The notes under the pieces: generated by a model
What the model was told of the DNA's origin: nothing
Databases searched by the model: none
The model's input: only the letters and a program-made list of their open reading frames with translations
Assembly (NCBI GenBank): GCA_026413225.1
Contig: CM048557.1
Location: 24,716,871-24,780,870 of the forward strand
From: Otis tarda
Lineage: Eukaryota > Chordata > Aves > Otidiformes > Otididae
Direction: 5' to 3'
Length of the DNA stretch: 64,000 nucleotides
Position numbers and translations under genes: made by a program
In this document: positions 46,305-59,100 of the stretch, piece after piece
Layout: each line of letters starts with the position of its first letter
How positions within the stretch are numbered: the first letter of the stretch is position 1

Positions 46305-47883
46305 CGTTACCGCAGAGACGTTATCAGGGAACATTCTGCTACCAATCGGCTCGGCCTGGGCCAGCAGCAAGTCCGCCCTATGCCCGGCTGAGTCCACTGA
46401 ACAAAGGGGAGCAACTTCTATCAGTTTCCTACAGAAACTACCACCTTAGCCCCCTCGTCACTAAACAAAACCACAACAAATGTACGCAATACTTTTCAGC
46501 CTTCTTTATCCCCCGTATAGCTGCCAAGTTTTGCTGATGAGGTTGCACGCTTTGCTATTCCTTCCTTAATGCAGTACTTTGGACGAAAAGGAAACAGCTT
46601 GAAGTTTTTTCTTCTGCTCTAAATGTTGCCTGGGTCCCAAATGGAGCAGCAGCAGAGCTGCATCTATGTGCATCTAGTGACTGAACACTAAAAAGGGACT
46701 TAACTGGATACTGGAGTTTCTTATCTGCTCAGTAAATGAGCCACATGTGTCAGTACTATATTCCCACAATTTGACTACAGTGGGGTTCCTTGAGATCTTC
46801 AGGAAATAACTAACCAGATAGGCAGCAATGGCTGAGCTCCAGTGAAACTTGGAGCTGTGCACTGAACTACATTACTGCACAACAGACCTAACAGACTACG
46901 TATTAAGGTAACACACTATGACCTTATGTCACACAATGAAACTGGGAAAGTTGCAGTAAAATGCACACCAGACATAAAATAGACTTTAATAAGATGAAGT
47001 GAGCTGTAGGACTGCTAGGCAGTAACACTTGGAAAGGTGTTCAGCATTGTAGTTTACCATCGTAAATTAATGTAAAAAGCAGAGTTGTGTGAGCTAGCTA
47101 CATTCACTTAAAAAAAAAAAACCAGAGAAAGTAAAAAAGGGAGCATCTGTTAGCATAACATCTTTCATAATTTGCTTATCTGTGTAACATTCTGTAGATG
47201 GCAGTGTGGGTAAACCATCTCTGAATTCATAATATTGCAGTACTTGGCTTCTTTGCATATATAAGCAATATAAGCTAGTACAGACTTTGTCAGTAAGAAA
47301 ACACAGGGAATTTTTGTAAACAGAAATCAACTGAACATTCATATGGCAAGGACCTCCTGGGACATACCTGCTTTCTAAACTGCAGCTAAGTTAAATCCCA
47401 GTTCTCACTTCCCATTTTATGTATCATGACAAATCTAATTCTGAGTCATCTGGGATACACCTACTATTAATACTTGTACTTACATAATGGCTTATAGCGC
47501 CGCACAATCTATGTTAGAAATAACTTTAGAATGGCTTCAGATAGCTGCTGCTCCCTTCCCACTGCTTAGGATCAAATCTAAGGCACAGCTTTGGAGCTAA
47601 AAGTCTCTTTACATTTCTGATCTTTGGAATTTTCAGCCCCAATTTACGGCTGGAGATCAGGTCTTCTCTTAGCTGCTCATCTGGGATGTCCAGACACATA
47701 CATGGGATTCATAGCCATACACAGTTGGCATGTCAGCCTAGTCCTGACCAGTTTCAGCAGAAAAAAAACACCCTAGTTTTTGTTAGGTTTCTCTTCAGAA
47801 CTATTCCCAAATCCTAAAGTGATGCCCCACACCACTTTCATTGAGGTACTGGGATTAAAACTGACAGGACAAAATGAAAAAGC

Positions 47884-47927
47884 CTGATGTATACAGTATT
47901 TCTGTATACTGATGTATACAGTATTTC
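47884..47927 (+). repeat. 25-bp-period direct duplication
   Basis: The 19-base word beginning CTGATGTATACAGTATTTC occurs at 47884-47902 and again at 47909-47927. Confidence 0.9.
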
Positions 47928-48164
47928 CATCAGTACTCTGAAGCAATTGCTTTAAAGCCCTCTTTGCAATGTAGCTACATGTCTTAGTAATCTAGGAGTT
48001 TTGAAATGTTTAGAGCCATGTAAGCCTATAACCAAAATACATATTTGAGACAGAAACAAAGGCTATTTCCTAATTTCTTTCCTCTGCCAAATAGGAGTCC
48101 TCATATAGTTTGGGCACAGTTCTGTTGGTCTTAATCTTTAAAAATTACGATAATCTCGGATCAG

Positions 48165-48425
48165 GTTTGGGTTCCAGACCAGAAGCCCAGTGGTAGGCAG
48201 CGGGAACAGGAGGTCCAGTGAGGCCCAGCACTAGATCCTTGGCCTAAAGCAGCCCCCATGGGATGGGGCCTCCCTGGGCACAGGCCTCCCTGCAGCGCTG
48301 CCAGGGAAGCCTCACCCCAAGGCCATCAGCACAAGGGAGCAGCTTTGGGCTGCACTGGCCCTGGGCCTCGCAGCCAGACCCCCAGGAGAGGGGGGCTGTA
48401 CTCGGGACCCTGTCCCTCCAGGTGC
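48165..48425. other. GC-rich, CpG-poor pocket, unknown
   Basis: About 260 bp are much richer in G and C than the flanks, with words such as CCCTGGGC, CAGCGCTGCCAGGG and GGAGAGGGGGGCTG. Frames are open on both strands (plus 48258-48458 and 48263-48484, minus 48244-48480), which is usual for GC-rich DNA and not evidence of coding. CpGs are few, so it is not a classic CpG island. It could be an unrecognised old repeat fragment or an exon. Confidence 0.35.
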
Positions 48426-49999
48426 AGTTCTGGCAAAAGTCAATCCTATATAACATAGCCCCTATTTTAAAGGTGAGCAAATAAAAAGCGTGTTGGTTTG
48501 AACTCTTTGTTTAGTCCTTCCTCCAGTAAGCAGGATGCTACAGAGTTGCGTCCAAGTTTTTATTTGAACTCTGAACAGTTCAAGGATGAATGAGGCATGT
48601 TTGGCTCTTTGCTTCCTACCTTGGCTCCCCCTTACTTTGTTTTAGATTAATGCTGACCTGATGCTGATTTATCAATGAGAACAGTGATTCTACTCCACCA
48701 AGCCAGCATTGATGGAACTGAAACAGTAACATCCACTTTTGTGATATAAACATAGGCCATCAAATCCTTTTAAAGGAGAATCCATTCATAACATGCAGAA
48801 TGTGTGCCTGAAATGAATTGATCTATAATATTTAGTGATGATGATTGATTTCTACCCAGAGGCAGGAGACAATTCAGTCTTTTTATCACCTTATGTAAAA
48901 TCTCTATCCTATTCATGTCAAATTGTTGAGCAGAATGAAAATTAGAACTTTTGGTGCTTGAAAGATAGAAATACTTTTCATTGCCAGCATGGCATTTTCT
49001 TTTCTTTACAAAATCTTTGTTAAAATGGGTAAGTTCATATATTTAATATAAAAAAATGAGTTGAGGATTTTGAACTTTAGCAAGTAGAATAGCTACTAGT
49101 TTTGGTATATCCTGCCTATGAAAGTAGGATGCAGGTTCCCCAAAAAGAGATTTAACCCAAGACATGAAGCTTATGCTTTTTCCTCTTGTCAAAAATATTA
49201 AGTTGACTTAGCACAATCCAGGCTTCAGCTTTCCATTTCAATTTAAAGTTGGCATATTCATCAACCCAATGCACCCTGTGCATTGATCCCTCACTGACAT
49301 TCATTCAAGGGAATGATAGGTTTCACGAAACTTCATCCAGATCCACCAACACTTCACGTGGTACTTGCTTTTCCCACAAAAAAATCTGCATCCAAAGTTG
49401 ACTTCAGTTACAAAGTGTTCTTGGGAGGTCAGACTTGCTGCTTTTATGGGGAATGGATACAGCTTTCCCCTGTACCAGTGTCGTCTTTGAATTTAGCTGC
49501 TACATTTCTACCATTTACTGAGATAAAACTCACAAATATCACAGGCATTTTTAAAATTATTGCTGTTGGTTTATTTTTGTGGTAAGTATTCATCTAATCC
49601 AATAAACAGGAAAATGAAGTGTAGAGGAGAAAAAGGTTAAAACTTTGTCTCAAGTTACTTATTACTCTTTTCCTCTAACATGCAGCAGGAAGCGTTTTTA
49701 AGTATCTTTAGGTGTAACTCACAGAACGCACCAAGTCAACTCACTAGGATATTTTAAAATAAAGAAATGTGTACATATTTATGTAAGCAACCCTTTCTTG
49801 CTAGGCATTCATTCTATGAAATATTTATCAGGAATTCCATTCTTTCTCCCACATGATTTACCCGTAAATCACCTACCTGATCTTCCTCCAGTAAACCTCC
49901 TAGTCCTATCCTACAAAAATTTTTAGTTTATCTTTAAAAACTTTTATCTGATTTATCTAGATATTTATTTGGTCACTGGATTTCTAGTTGCTTACTCCC

Positions 50000-50364
50000 T
50001 CCAGAGAAGGGCAACAAAGCTGGTGAGGGGTCTGGAGCACAAGTCTTATGAGGAGCGGCTGAGAGAGTTGGGATTGTTTAGTCTGGAGAAGAGGAGGCTC
50101 AGGGGAGACCTCATTGCACTCTATAGCTTCCTGAAGGCAGGTTGTGATGAACAGGGGTTTGGCCTCTTCTTCCAGGCAACAAGCAGGACCCGAGGAAATG
50201 GCCACAAGTTGTACCAAAGGAGGTTTAGATTGGATGTGAGGAAAAACTTTTTCTCTCAAAGAGTGGTCAGGCACTGGAATGGCCTGCCCAGGGAGGTGGT
50301 GGAGTCGCCGTCCCTGGCAGTGTTCAAGAGGCGGCTTGATGAGAAGCTACAAGATATGGTTTAG
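50000..50364 (+). pseudogene. CR1 ORF2 C-terminal remnant (121 codons)
   Basis: The frame reads without interruption from about 50000 to the stop at 50362-50364. It begins with the motif [13 protein letters not shown] and continues through [43 protein letters not shown] and a final F-K-R-R-L-D-E stretch, the known C-terminal end of CR1 and related LINE reverse-transcriptase proteins. The endonuclease and catalytic reverse-transcriptase parts are absent, so it cannot be active. The ATG at 49969 lies in flanking DNA and is not the element's start. Lack of frameshifts suggests a relatively young copy. Confidence 0.93.
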
Positions 50365-50457
50365 TAGCTGTGACAGCAATGGTAGTGGGAAGACGGTTGG
50401 ACTAGATGATCTTATAGGTCCCATCCAACCATGTGATTCTATGATTCTATGATTCTT
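50000..50457 (+). mobile_element. CR1 LINE 3' end, well preserved
   Basis: A 5'-truncated CR1 of about 458 bp. It contains the end of ORF2, a short 3' UTR with 'acggttggactagatgatctt' and the 8-bp tail repeat (ATTCTATG, nearly three units ending at about 50457). CR1 moves by target-primed reverse transcription and typically leaves such 5'-truncated copies with a short octamer tail and no poly(A). It is the same subfamily as the minus-strand fragment at 1889-2097. Confidence 0.95.
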
Positions 50458-53400
50458 TATATCTCCCTGACCACAGGGAGTTTTGTATAGGGAAAGCACC
50501 AGAGTGGAGACTTGCTGGAAAGAGGGTCTGCTGACACCTTTGGTCGGTTATGTGATGAAACAGTGTCCCCTTCCTCTCACTTCAGCTCATGCCAGGCTGG
50601 TCAGAGGCATATTTGTAGTCTCCCTGCTTTGATTTCAGCTGAGATTGCCTCACACATTTAATAACAGACAAAATTCAAAGTATTTTTGCTCCACAGCTGC
50701 TCACAGGTAAGTTTTGTGACAATATGAATCCCTAACATTGGGAGAAAGTTTAGGTAAAATGTTATGTTTGTGATGTCTCTGTTCATTTTAAAAGAAGTAT
50801 AAATTAGAAATACAACAAATTTTGCAGGATTGTGCTCTGGACTTGAGTCAGCAGTGAAACACTGTAGATATTTTAGTAAACTATTTTTGTCATCCTTCTG
50901 TATCTCTGTCCTTAGCATAGCACTTGTGCTTTCTTAGCTTTAACTGACACTCTGCTCACCACCCCTGGACCTGGCTCCCAGTAAGTATTTTTTAAAAAAT
51001 TAATCAAGTTTTTTTTTTTTTATATTCAGATAAGTTTTCTAGTCCTGGTGTCTTTCATTTTCTAATAGCCATCTGCTCATGTTACTTTTTGATGAAGTTG
51101 CTAGGTCAATCATAAAAACAACAAATATTTTTTTAAAAAAGACTCAAAGAATGTATTTGTATATGGTCAGTGGAATAAGATTTGCACAGACCTCCTCTTC
51201 ACTTCTTGTACAGAGAGGAATTTTAATGACAACTTCTAAGGATCTCTGCCAGAGTTAATCAATACTAAATATACAAATATAAAATAGAAGCAGAGCCTAA
51301 AATTTTCAGTTAACATTATGCGACAGTGCAAATCAAACAGAAGACTTATCTCCCTATTTTAAAGCTGAAAGTTAATGTCTGACTACTCTGATTTTTTAGG
51401 ACTGTGGCTCATGTCCCATGAGTTCTGCAGATTCCCACTGAAAACATAAAATTAATGTTAGTTTTGATGAGATACATAATAACTTTAGAAATTAAGGTTG
51501 TTGGTTTTTTTCACAAGTTAAACAATAGAATTTATCTGAACAGAACCTCCTATCTTCCAGTACCATTTATTTTATATTCAAATATTTGTGCCAACTGCCT
51601 TGAATTTTTTTTTGCTGACTTTGAGAAGGACAGGAGTGGGGATACAGTCTAACTGTCTTTTATTAGGTTTACCTGTATTTCATGGTGGTTTTTTAGCACA
51701 GTTACTGAAAGATCAGTTGTAATCATAACAATTATTCACACATAGAATGTACATTTTTTAAAAACAGGATTTTTTTCTTCACAGTAAAGTTTTTATTGCC
51801 TTTTGAAACATGGCAATGATAGGATATAGAAAATTAAATCTGCAGTTGCAAGTTGCAAATATGCCTGACCAAAGTTTATTTCTAGTCATTTACACTAACA
51901 GTTTTGTATTGGTTTAGGTGACTTTTCTTAGTTAGGTTTGAAGAAAGCAGGTTTTTTTTGTTTGATTGGGGTTTTTTTTTTGCCTCATATGATTGAAAGT
52001 ATCTGGCAAATTACATATTAATTTTTTATGATTGCAGTAAAAATTTGAGTCCTACTTATATTTCTCCTGATTGACTTACAGGAAAAAATATAGCAGAGAT
52101 GCATCTTTATTTCAGTTAATCATCTTCATGTTCTGTCTTAGTAAGGTTTTTCATTCATATATGAATACTGTCCCGAGCCAGATTGAAATCCACTCTAAAA
52201 TGACTTCTGTTACCAAATAGTTTCCCTCCTTTCTTTTATACTCTGTACGTAGTTCTTTCATATTGACAAAAACTTTGTGATTGATTTTGATTAACAGTTA
52301 AATCAAGAGCATTCATAGAGGGTAGCTTTATGATAAAATCAATAGATCTGCTTAGCAGGACTTTAGGTTTTAATCAGGAAGCAAGCTCTCTGTGAACTTG
52401 TAAACAAGTGAAAGAATGGTACATCAGTCTTGCATACAAACTGAGATTCAGTTCTAAAAGATAATAACTTGTTTTGTAGATTCCTGTATTGTTTTGCAAA
52501 AAGTAAGTTTGGGAATCCATCTAAGTACTACTAGAGACCATAGAAGTCATATCTGCGGACCAGCCTGACCTGACTTTCACACAATAAAGAGACAACAGAT
52601 GACTAATGTTCAAACACCTCAGCAAATGACGGAATGACTTGCTCTTCTGTGGTAAAGCTAGGATAAACTCCACAATAATTTTCACATAGGAAAAAAACCT
52701 TTTTCTTCTAAGATTATGTCAGCTAAGGCACACTGAACAACTTAACTTCTCACCCACAGCAAGCAGTATTTGGTAAGTATTATAAAAGACACATGTTCCA
52801 CACAGCCATTTCCTTGGTTCAATCTTCTGTTACCTTCTAGTCCAGAATGGTAACAAGTTATTTACATCAACTAGAAGAAATATACCTATTACCCATGCAG
52901 GGCTGGCCCTTCCTGAGTCAGTCTTACTCACAATTTATATCATGTTCTGGTTTTATTTCCCAAATAATGTCTTCCTTCAAACTGAGAAGTCCTTTTCTTT
53001 AACTTGCTTCCATTATAAATATCCCACCTCTTAAATCTGACATGGGTGAGGCAGAAAGGGTTCCATGTGGGCAGAAGACATTTTCATTTTCTGTAGCTGT
53101 TGTTGAATGTTGTTATTTGTGTTTTTACATCACTTCAGCATAATGCATCTTATGACAACTGACAGGTCTATAATGGGATTTTTTTTGCTATTGTCATCAA
53201 GTTTCTGAAAAAAGAGACAAGTTTTACCAGTTTTGACCTGTAAGCATTTGTCAAATATTGGACTTATAAATTTTTGTATATCTTTAAGCTACTGATTTGT
53301 TGCCAAACATAAGTAACAATGCTAATCACAACCCTGTAATTGATTCATTTTGGACTGCTCACTTTTCTGAAATTATTTTCTCTGTTTAGATCTCCAGTGA

Positions 53401-54644
53401 AATTTCTGCTCATCTGGCTTGAGACCAGAGACAAAATTTCCACTTACACACAAGAAGTATGTTGTAAGGCTTTTTCTAAATTATCTCCAGGCTTTGCTTA
53501 CTGTTTGATTCCATGGAGATAATACGTCTTGTAGCTTATCACATCTTCAGAAAGAAAACAACGTATTAAGCATTATACAAAGGTATTTTAAAAATTTATA
53601 GCAAATTAATAGAGCCAACAAAACAGTGAAAAAGTATCAACAAAATCAGTTTTTGTTGGACCAAAATGATGATTAATATCTTGGATTTGGAAGATTAAAA
53701 AGACTCAGATGTTTGTCTAAGCTTTTTTGGTTGGAGTTCTCTACTAAAAATTCCCAGAAAAATATATTCTTTGCATGTATTTTTTGAAAATCATAAAGTT
53801 TTGGTTTTGATCATGAAAAATGTTTTGGAAATTTGGGTTGGTTCAGATTAGAATTAATCTGAATATTACAATAGTGTTGAAATATTACAGAAATATTACA
53901 ATAATATTATTGTTTACTGTGTTGAAAAAAGTTGGTGGATTTGGATCAGTTTCCAGGGAAATGGCATTTGTATCAGAAGAAAATCCTTTTCTGAATAACA
54001 TGTGGTTAGTGTATTTTCATGGTTTTGGCAGGTTAGCTAAGGACTGAAAGACAGAATCAGAGAATAAATTACTTTTACCAGTGGAGGCATTCTCTCCCAA
54101 GCAGATTGAAGCTACGAGGGGAGAGAAGGGGAAATTCATAGAGCTGTCATTTATGATTAAACAGTTATATAGTTAAACAGTGTACTTTGATTTCAGATCT
54201 ATCATTTTTGTAATTCTCCTTGAAGTTAAATGGATTTTTAAAGTCAAGTTAAAAATTTCAAGAACATGTTTTGTTATGACTAGAGTATCTGGGTGCTTGA
54301 TGATTGGCCCACACTGCTGCAAAAACAACCTCAGAGAAGAAAAGCCCTGTTCCATGTCTCCACTGTGTGTTCTGTCTGACAGGCTCTATTTTAATGAACA
54401 TTGCCCTTTGCTTTAAACAGTGTAATTAAAAGTTAATCAACTGATAAATAGTAAGTGATATGGAATAGAAATACACTAAATGGGAAAGCACCATATTCAA
54501 TTATTAGGAAGTTGTTAACCCTGTTAGATAATCATCATTGGCAAATAAGCAAACAAGTGTTCAGTCTAGTGCTTCATCTAAACATGCAAAACATCTGGAA
54601 TGAACGGATGAGCCAGTGGTTTATGCTGCTCCATTTCCAAAGGT

Positions 54645-54646
54645 TA

Positions 54647-54677
<31 letters not shown>

Positions 54678-54679
54678 CA
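54645..54679 (+). repeat. (AAAAC)n microsatellite
   Basis: About six pentanucleotide units of AAAAC in a row. Confidence 0.95.
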
Positions 54680-56076
54680 CCAACCACACACAGAGGTTAA
54701 TTTCAGACACTATCAAAATACTACTTTTTGCAGACTGGAGAGAAAAAGCTAGTTGACATACACTGCACTGAGGGATACCATAGTAAATGCAAATGCAGTA
54801 GTCCGTATTATCACACAGAACATTTCAGGAGAGTAGACATGAAATCAGCTGGGGAAGTACAGCTTTGAAGCTGTATTTCCAAAAAGATGAAAATATCAGA
54901 ATTCTTGCATTTTTGTCAAAAGTGACAAGAAAAACAACAACAACAACAAAGACCAACTTGTTTTCTTCTAAACAACTTGCAGAGAAAGAAAAAGCACAGA
55001 GCAGGCACACTTCATCCTACCTTATTTAGAATCTTCCATCAGAAGACAAAATATTAGCTAGTTAGCAGTTGCACAAATGAAGTGGCTAGTTGTTAATTAA
55101 TACCCAAAAATACCTGCATGAGCCATATGATACCATTCAGAAGTTTGCATGATGCATAACCATAGCAACATCTATAACATAAGTTGTAAACATATATGAG
55201 CATTATGTTATTGTATGTGCTTTATAGAGCTATAATACTTCTACTTGGGTTTGGATTAGATTTTGCTAAGTAGAGATACAGCAAAAGAAGAGTGCACAAG
55301 CATTTGAGAAGATTTACATGTAAAAGAAACAAGATTTCTTAGCACCAACAATTTGGTCGATGTTTTATAAGTCAGGCCACTCTAGTGCTCTGAAAAGAAG
55401 TGAATCACTACCTGTCATCAAGACCTGATGTTGTAGTATATTAGGCTGAGAAGCTGCCCAGACCCTGTCACACAGCCAGCACTAACAGAGGGGGAAGTAC
55501 AACTGTAACCCCCTGTCTCTTTCTCCCCCTATAAATCTACATTTACCATTGTCTACCATCTGCATGTTCATCTTCAGGCATCGATGACTTCTGAAACAAA
55601 GCTAGGATTTTGCATACAGTTGACATTTGTACTTTTGATTCAAGGGGAAGCCAAATCTTTTTAAAGAAACCTTGACCCATCTCAGAATTCACAAGGCAAT
55701 TGCTTGGGTGCATATATTTACCTGAGAGGTTAAGGCTTTGGAAACACATTCTATTTTTTAGGTGTATGTTGTAATGTAAATGGTCTGCATACGCTTGTTC
55801 TTATAAAAATATGGTCATATAAATTGTTCTTCCTTACTTTTGCCTGTGACTAAATATATCATCCCAAACAAAGACTTTATTGATGCAACTTTATATTCAC
55901 AGGGCAGAACCCAATGTGACTGACACAGATAAGGGAAGATTCCTGCAACTTAAAGAATACATCAGGTAACACAGTGCAGGTATAACCATAGGACCCAAAT
56001 GATTTTGCTCATAGTTATTGTATTAGAAAAGTTACAGATTTTTATATAAACTAGAATATTAAGGTTGCCAGTTTGC

Positions 56077-56152
56077 ACAAAAAAAAAAACAAACAACAAC
56101 AAGCAAACAAAAAAACCCCACCCAACAACAAACCCAAAAAACCAAAACCACC
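56077..56152. repeat. A/C-rich tract with a single G
   Basis: About 76 bases composed of A and C with only one G on the plus strand, similar in texture to the tract at 25401-25547. The 71-codon minus-strand frame across it is a composition artefact. Confidence 0.85.
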
Positions 56153-59100
56153 AGTACATGCGTCCTTCACATAGCATCTCATTCTCAGTTCATACCAGTT
56201 AAAATTTACTTCTGGAAAAACTTGCTGAACTGGTAGCTTCAGCTGGCTGTATTTAAAACCTTAATGATGAATACAGATGCTATGAACTAGTTTAATAAAT
56301 GAATATAGAAGATAAAACCTTAGTGCCTGGTACTTTTCTAGTATTTTGAAAGTCACAGTTAAATAAGCATCATGTGGGCTTATCTGGGGGAAGCCATGAT
56401 TAACATCCATTGTTAACACTGTTAAATGACAAGTGTTTGTCTCCTGTATTTTTCCTACAACTCAAAAGATTTTACAGCTCATGTAACATTCAATTAAACA
56501 TCAAAACCAAGATGACACATACAAACCAGAAGAAGAGGAAAGGGATAAGGTTTACAAGTGTAGAGTCCAATACTGATATCTGTTACACTAGTTGCCCAAT
56601 ATTGATTTTTAAAAAAATGTATGAGATGAGAAATCACAACACATTTCTTTCATCTGATCATCTGTTTCTTCCTAGATCAATCACCCCAAAAATAATATTT
56701 TTAAAAATTATTTCAAAATTATTACTTTGATATTTCAGAATTCATTGACATTTTTATTTATTTAAAGTTGGAAGGAGGATTCAGGCTTACGGAAACTTCA
56801 AAAAAAACCCCACATGGGCAGAATCCTGTGTTCATATTCAATGATTCCATATGGAAAAAAAGCTAGGGGAAATCTGCCCTTGATATGCAATTTATTGAAA
56901 AAAAAAAAAAAGAGAAAGCCTAGATTCTGAACACTGCAAGAGTTTTAAGAACAGTTTTTATAATTTCATTCTTCCTCTGCTTACACACAATGTTGATCCC
57001 ACAGTCTTCCCAAACAGGTTCATCTAATAGGAAAATGCTGACAGATCTCTGTTGTCTATTCTTTACAGTTCATTAATTTCACAACAATTGTATGGTGCCT
57101 GTCATGTATTTGAGTTTCTATAATGTATGGCAGAGCTGAGTGTCGATGCCTTGAGGAAACAACATGGTGTTAGAAAGTATACTTCTACTTAAAGCTACTA
57201 CCAGTTCCTGCAAAATAGAATCAATGATGTAAAACTTTTGCACCAGAGAAAGGCTATCCTGACAGGTCATGACACATTTTGAAATCAGTTATTTCAAATA
57301 CTTTGATATTGTATTATGTCATATGATGGTGCAAAGGGCCTAAAATATTTTGGTCAGGAGGAATGGATTCTTTTTTTTAAACAAAGAGAATTTTGAAATG
57401 TACAGATTTAACTTTCACACATAATGAAGTATGACTCTGAAAGGGACATGTCTGCTGTGGAATGGAATTTTATCCCCTCACAGTTTTTATCCCATGAGTG
57501 CTGGATCCAAGCTATGTTATTTTAGCATGTGTTGTTCCTTCTGACTGCTTAGTTTTTTAAAAGTTCAGAACTATACTTTTTTTTTTCTGTTAGTGGCATA
57601 CTAAACTTAATTCCCTAGAAGAAATCACTGTTCTCTTAGTTGTTTTGCATACATACACATGTAGAAGTTTTTACTTTTTTGGCTTATAGAGACAGACAAA
57701 GTGTATTAGAGAAGACAGAGTTCATCTCCTTATAGGAGGTAACTATTTGGCTTTGGTATTAATTTTGATTAGGAACACATGGAGTGAGTTCATATCAGAT
57801 GGCTAACTACCCTGACAAACAAAGAGAAATTGAATGAGTCAACTATTTCAGTGCTTTCCCCATGGTTTGCGACATTTGGTTCCCATTTGCTACACCATTA
57901 AGCTCAATCATGATCGTTCATAATAACCTGTCAGTCAATCTCTTGAAACCCCAATATCTGTCAAAACAGCCTCCTCAGTGTCTTTTCAGTCTCCTCCCTA
58001 AGATATGTGGGCAAGTTTCAAAGCATTAGTGTTTATAATTACTGATGCTAATATTTTCTTCTTCTTCATTACTCACAATAATACTTGTTGGCTTATTTAT
58101 CCTGAAGTCCAGCTATATTCTTTCTGATATTTAGTGCACTTTGCCTCAGTTATCAGAGTCACCAGGAAAGGTATGAGTAGAAGCATTGCATGAAAAAAAA
58201 AAAAACCAAAACCAACAAAACAACCAAAGTCGTCTTTATTTAGTATATGAATAACAAAACTTAAAGCTAGTACTTCAATAGGAACCAGCCTAACTACAGC
58301 TGATTCACAAACAAATAAAATATCCTGAAATTAAGAGCAATGTTGCACTTAAATTCAGAAGTGCATCTCTACAGCTGGACTCCCTACTAGACTGGTACCA
58401 CTTTGTACATGTACATGCAAGTGGCAATGAAATGAGGCAGAAGAATCCAACATAATGATGCGTGGGAAAAGTTATATCCCAAAAAGATGCTAGTTAGAGG
58501 AAGAGATTGCCTAAGGAAATGGGATAACTTTTTGAAATACAGTTAATTGATCCATTTGGCTTTATAAGAGGTGACATTTTTAACATATACAACTTCAAAG
58601 CATAACAATAAAAGAAAATTTCTAACTGAAGAGCAGTTCTGCAAGTACAGCGTCAGCAATGCCAAAAGATGTATTTCACTTTAAAATACATTGATGTGAA
58701 ATGCATTAATTGATGAAAATACACTGCTGATGTAAACAAACTGGAAAATACTGACGGAAGCACATAGACAACAAGACATACTGATTAAATTGGTAAGATT
58801 ATCTGGAGTTGTACAAATATTAAAATTATTAAGTCACAGAAATATTATTGAATATTTCTGAGATAATTAAGTACTTCACAGGTGTGTGAAATCTGTACTG
58901 GTGTACAAATTTGATAACAACAAAATTGGGAAAATATGTAAAAAAGGAATGAAAAAGGAATGAGACAAGAAGGCATCAGTGCGAAACACTATAGGCAAAA
59001 CAATGAAGTTTAATTATTGGAGAAGAATGGGAAACTATGAAGGAAACAAGTAATAAGAGTTGCAGGAACTAAAAAAAAAATCTTAGTGTAAGATTTTATT

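Larger units (their letters stand above)
45586..46478 (-). mobile_element. Long LTR, avian ERVL-type, copy 2, 3'-truncated
   Basis: On the minus strand it begins TGTTGTGGTTTTG (ending at 46478) and matches copy 1 through U3, TATTTAAG (46297-46304) and the GC-rich leader, down to the CTACTACCT block at 45587-45595. The last 250 bp or so of the LTR, including AATAAA and U5, are missing and single-copy DNA follows directly. No target duplication could be found, as expected when one end is lost. Open frames up to 223 codons across this region (45193-46449) are GC-rich LTR sequence read in several frames, not genes. Confidence 0.87.
46479..49992. other. Single-copy DNA with a GC-rich pocket
   Basis: No repeat family was recognised except a 25-bp-period duplication at 47884-47927. 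The GC-rich pocket at 48165-48425 is described separately. Short open frames elsewhere look random. Confidence 0.5.

Noticed and set aside
45193-46449. Longest plus-strand frames (184, 193 and 223 codons) as possible genes
   Set aside because: They run through the minus-strand LTR copy 2, in up to three frames at once, because GC-rich LTR sequence has few stops. Copy 1 shows shorter frames in the same place. No domain is recognisable.
18177-46478. The two long LTRs as the ends of one provirus
   Set aside because: The 26 kb between them has no recognisable gag, pol or env, is far longer than a provirus and is AT-rich single-copy DNA. Two independent solo LTRs explain the data better.
55547-55590. 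44-bp minus-strand micro-exon with good acceptor and donor
   Set aside because: Too short to judge from one sequence; such sites are frequent by chance and no neighbouring exon was recognised.
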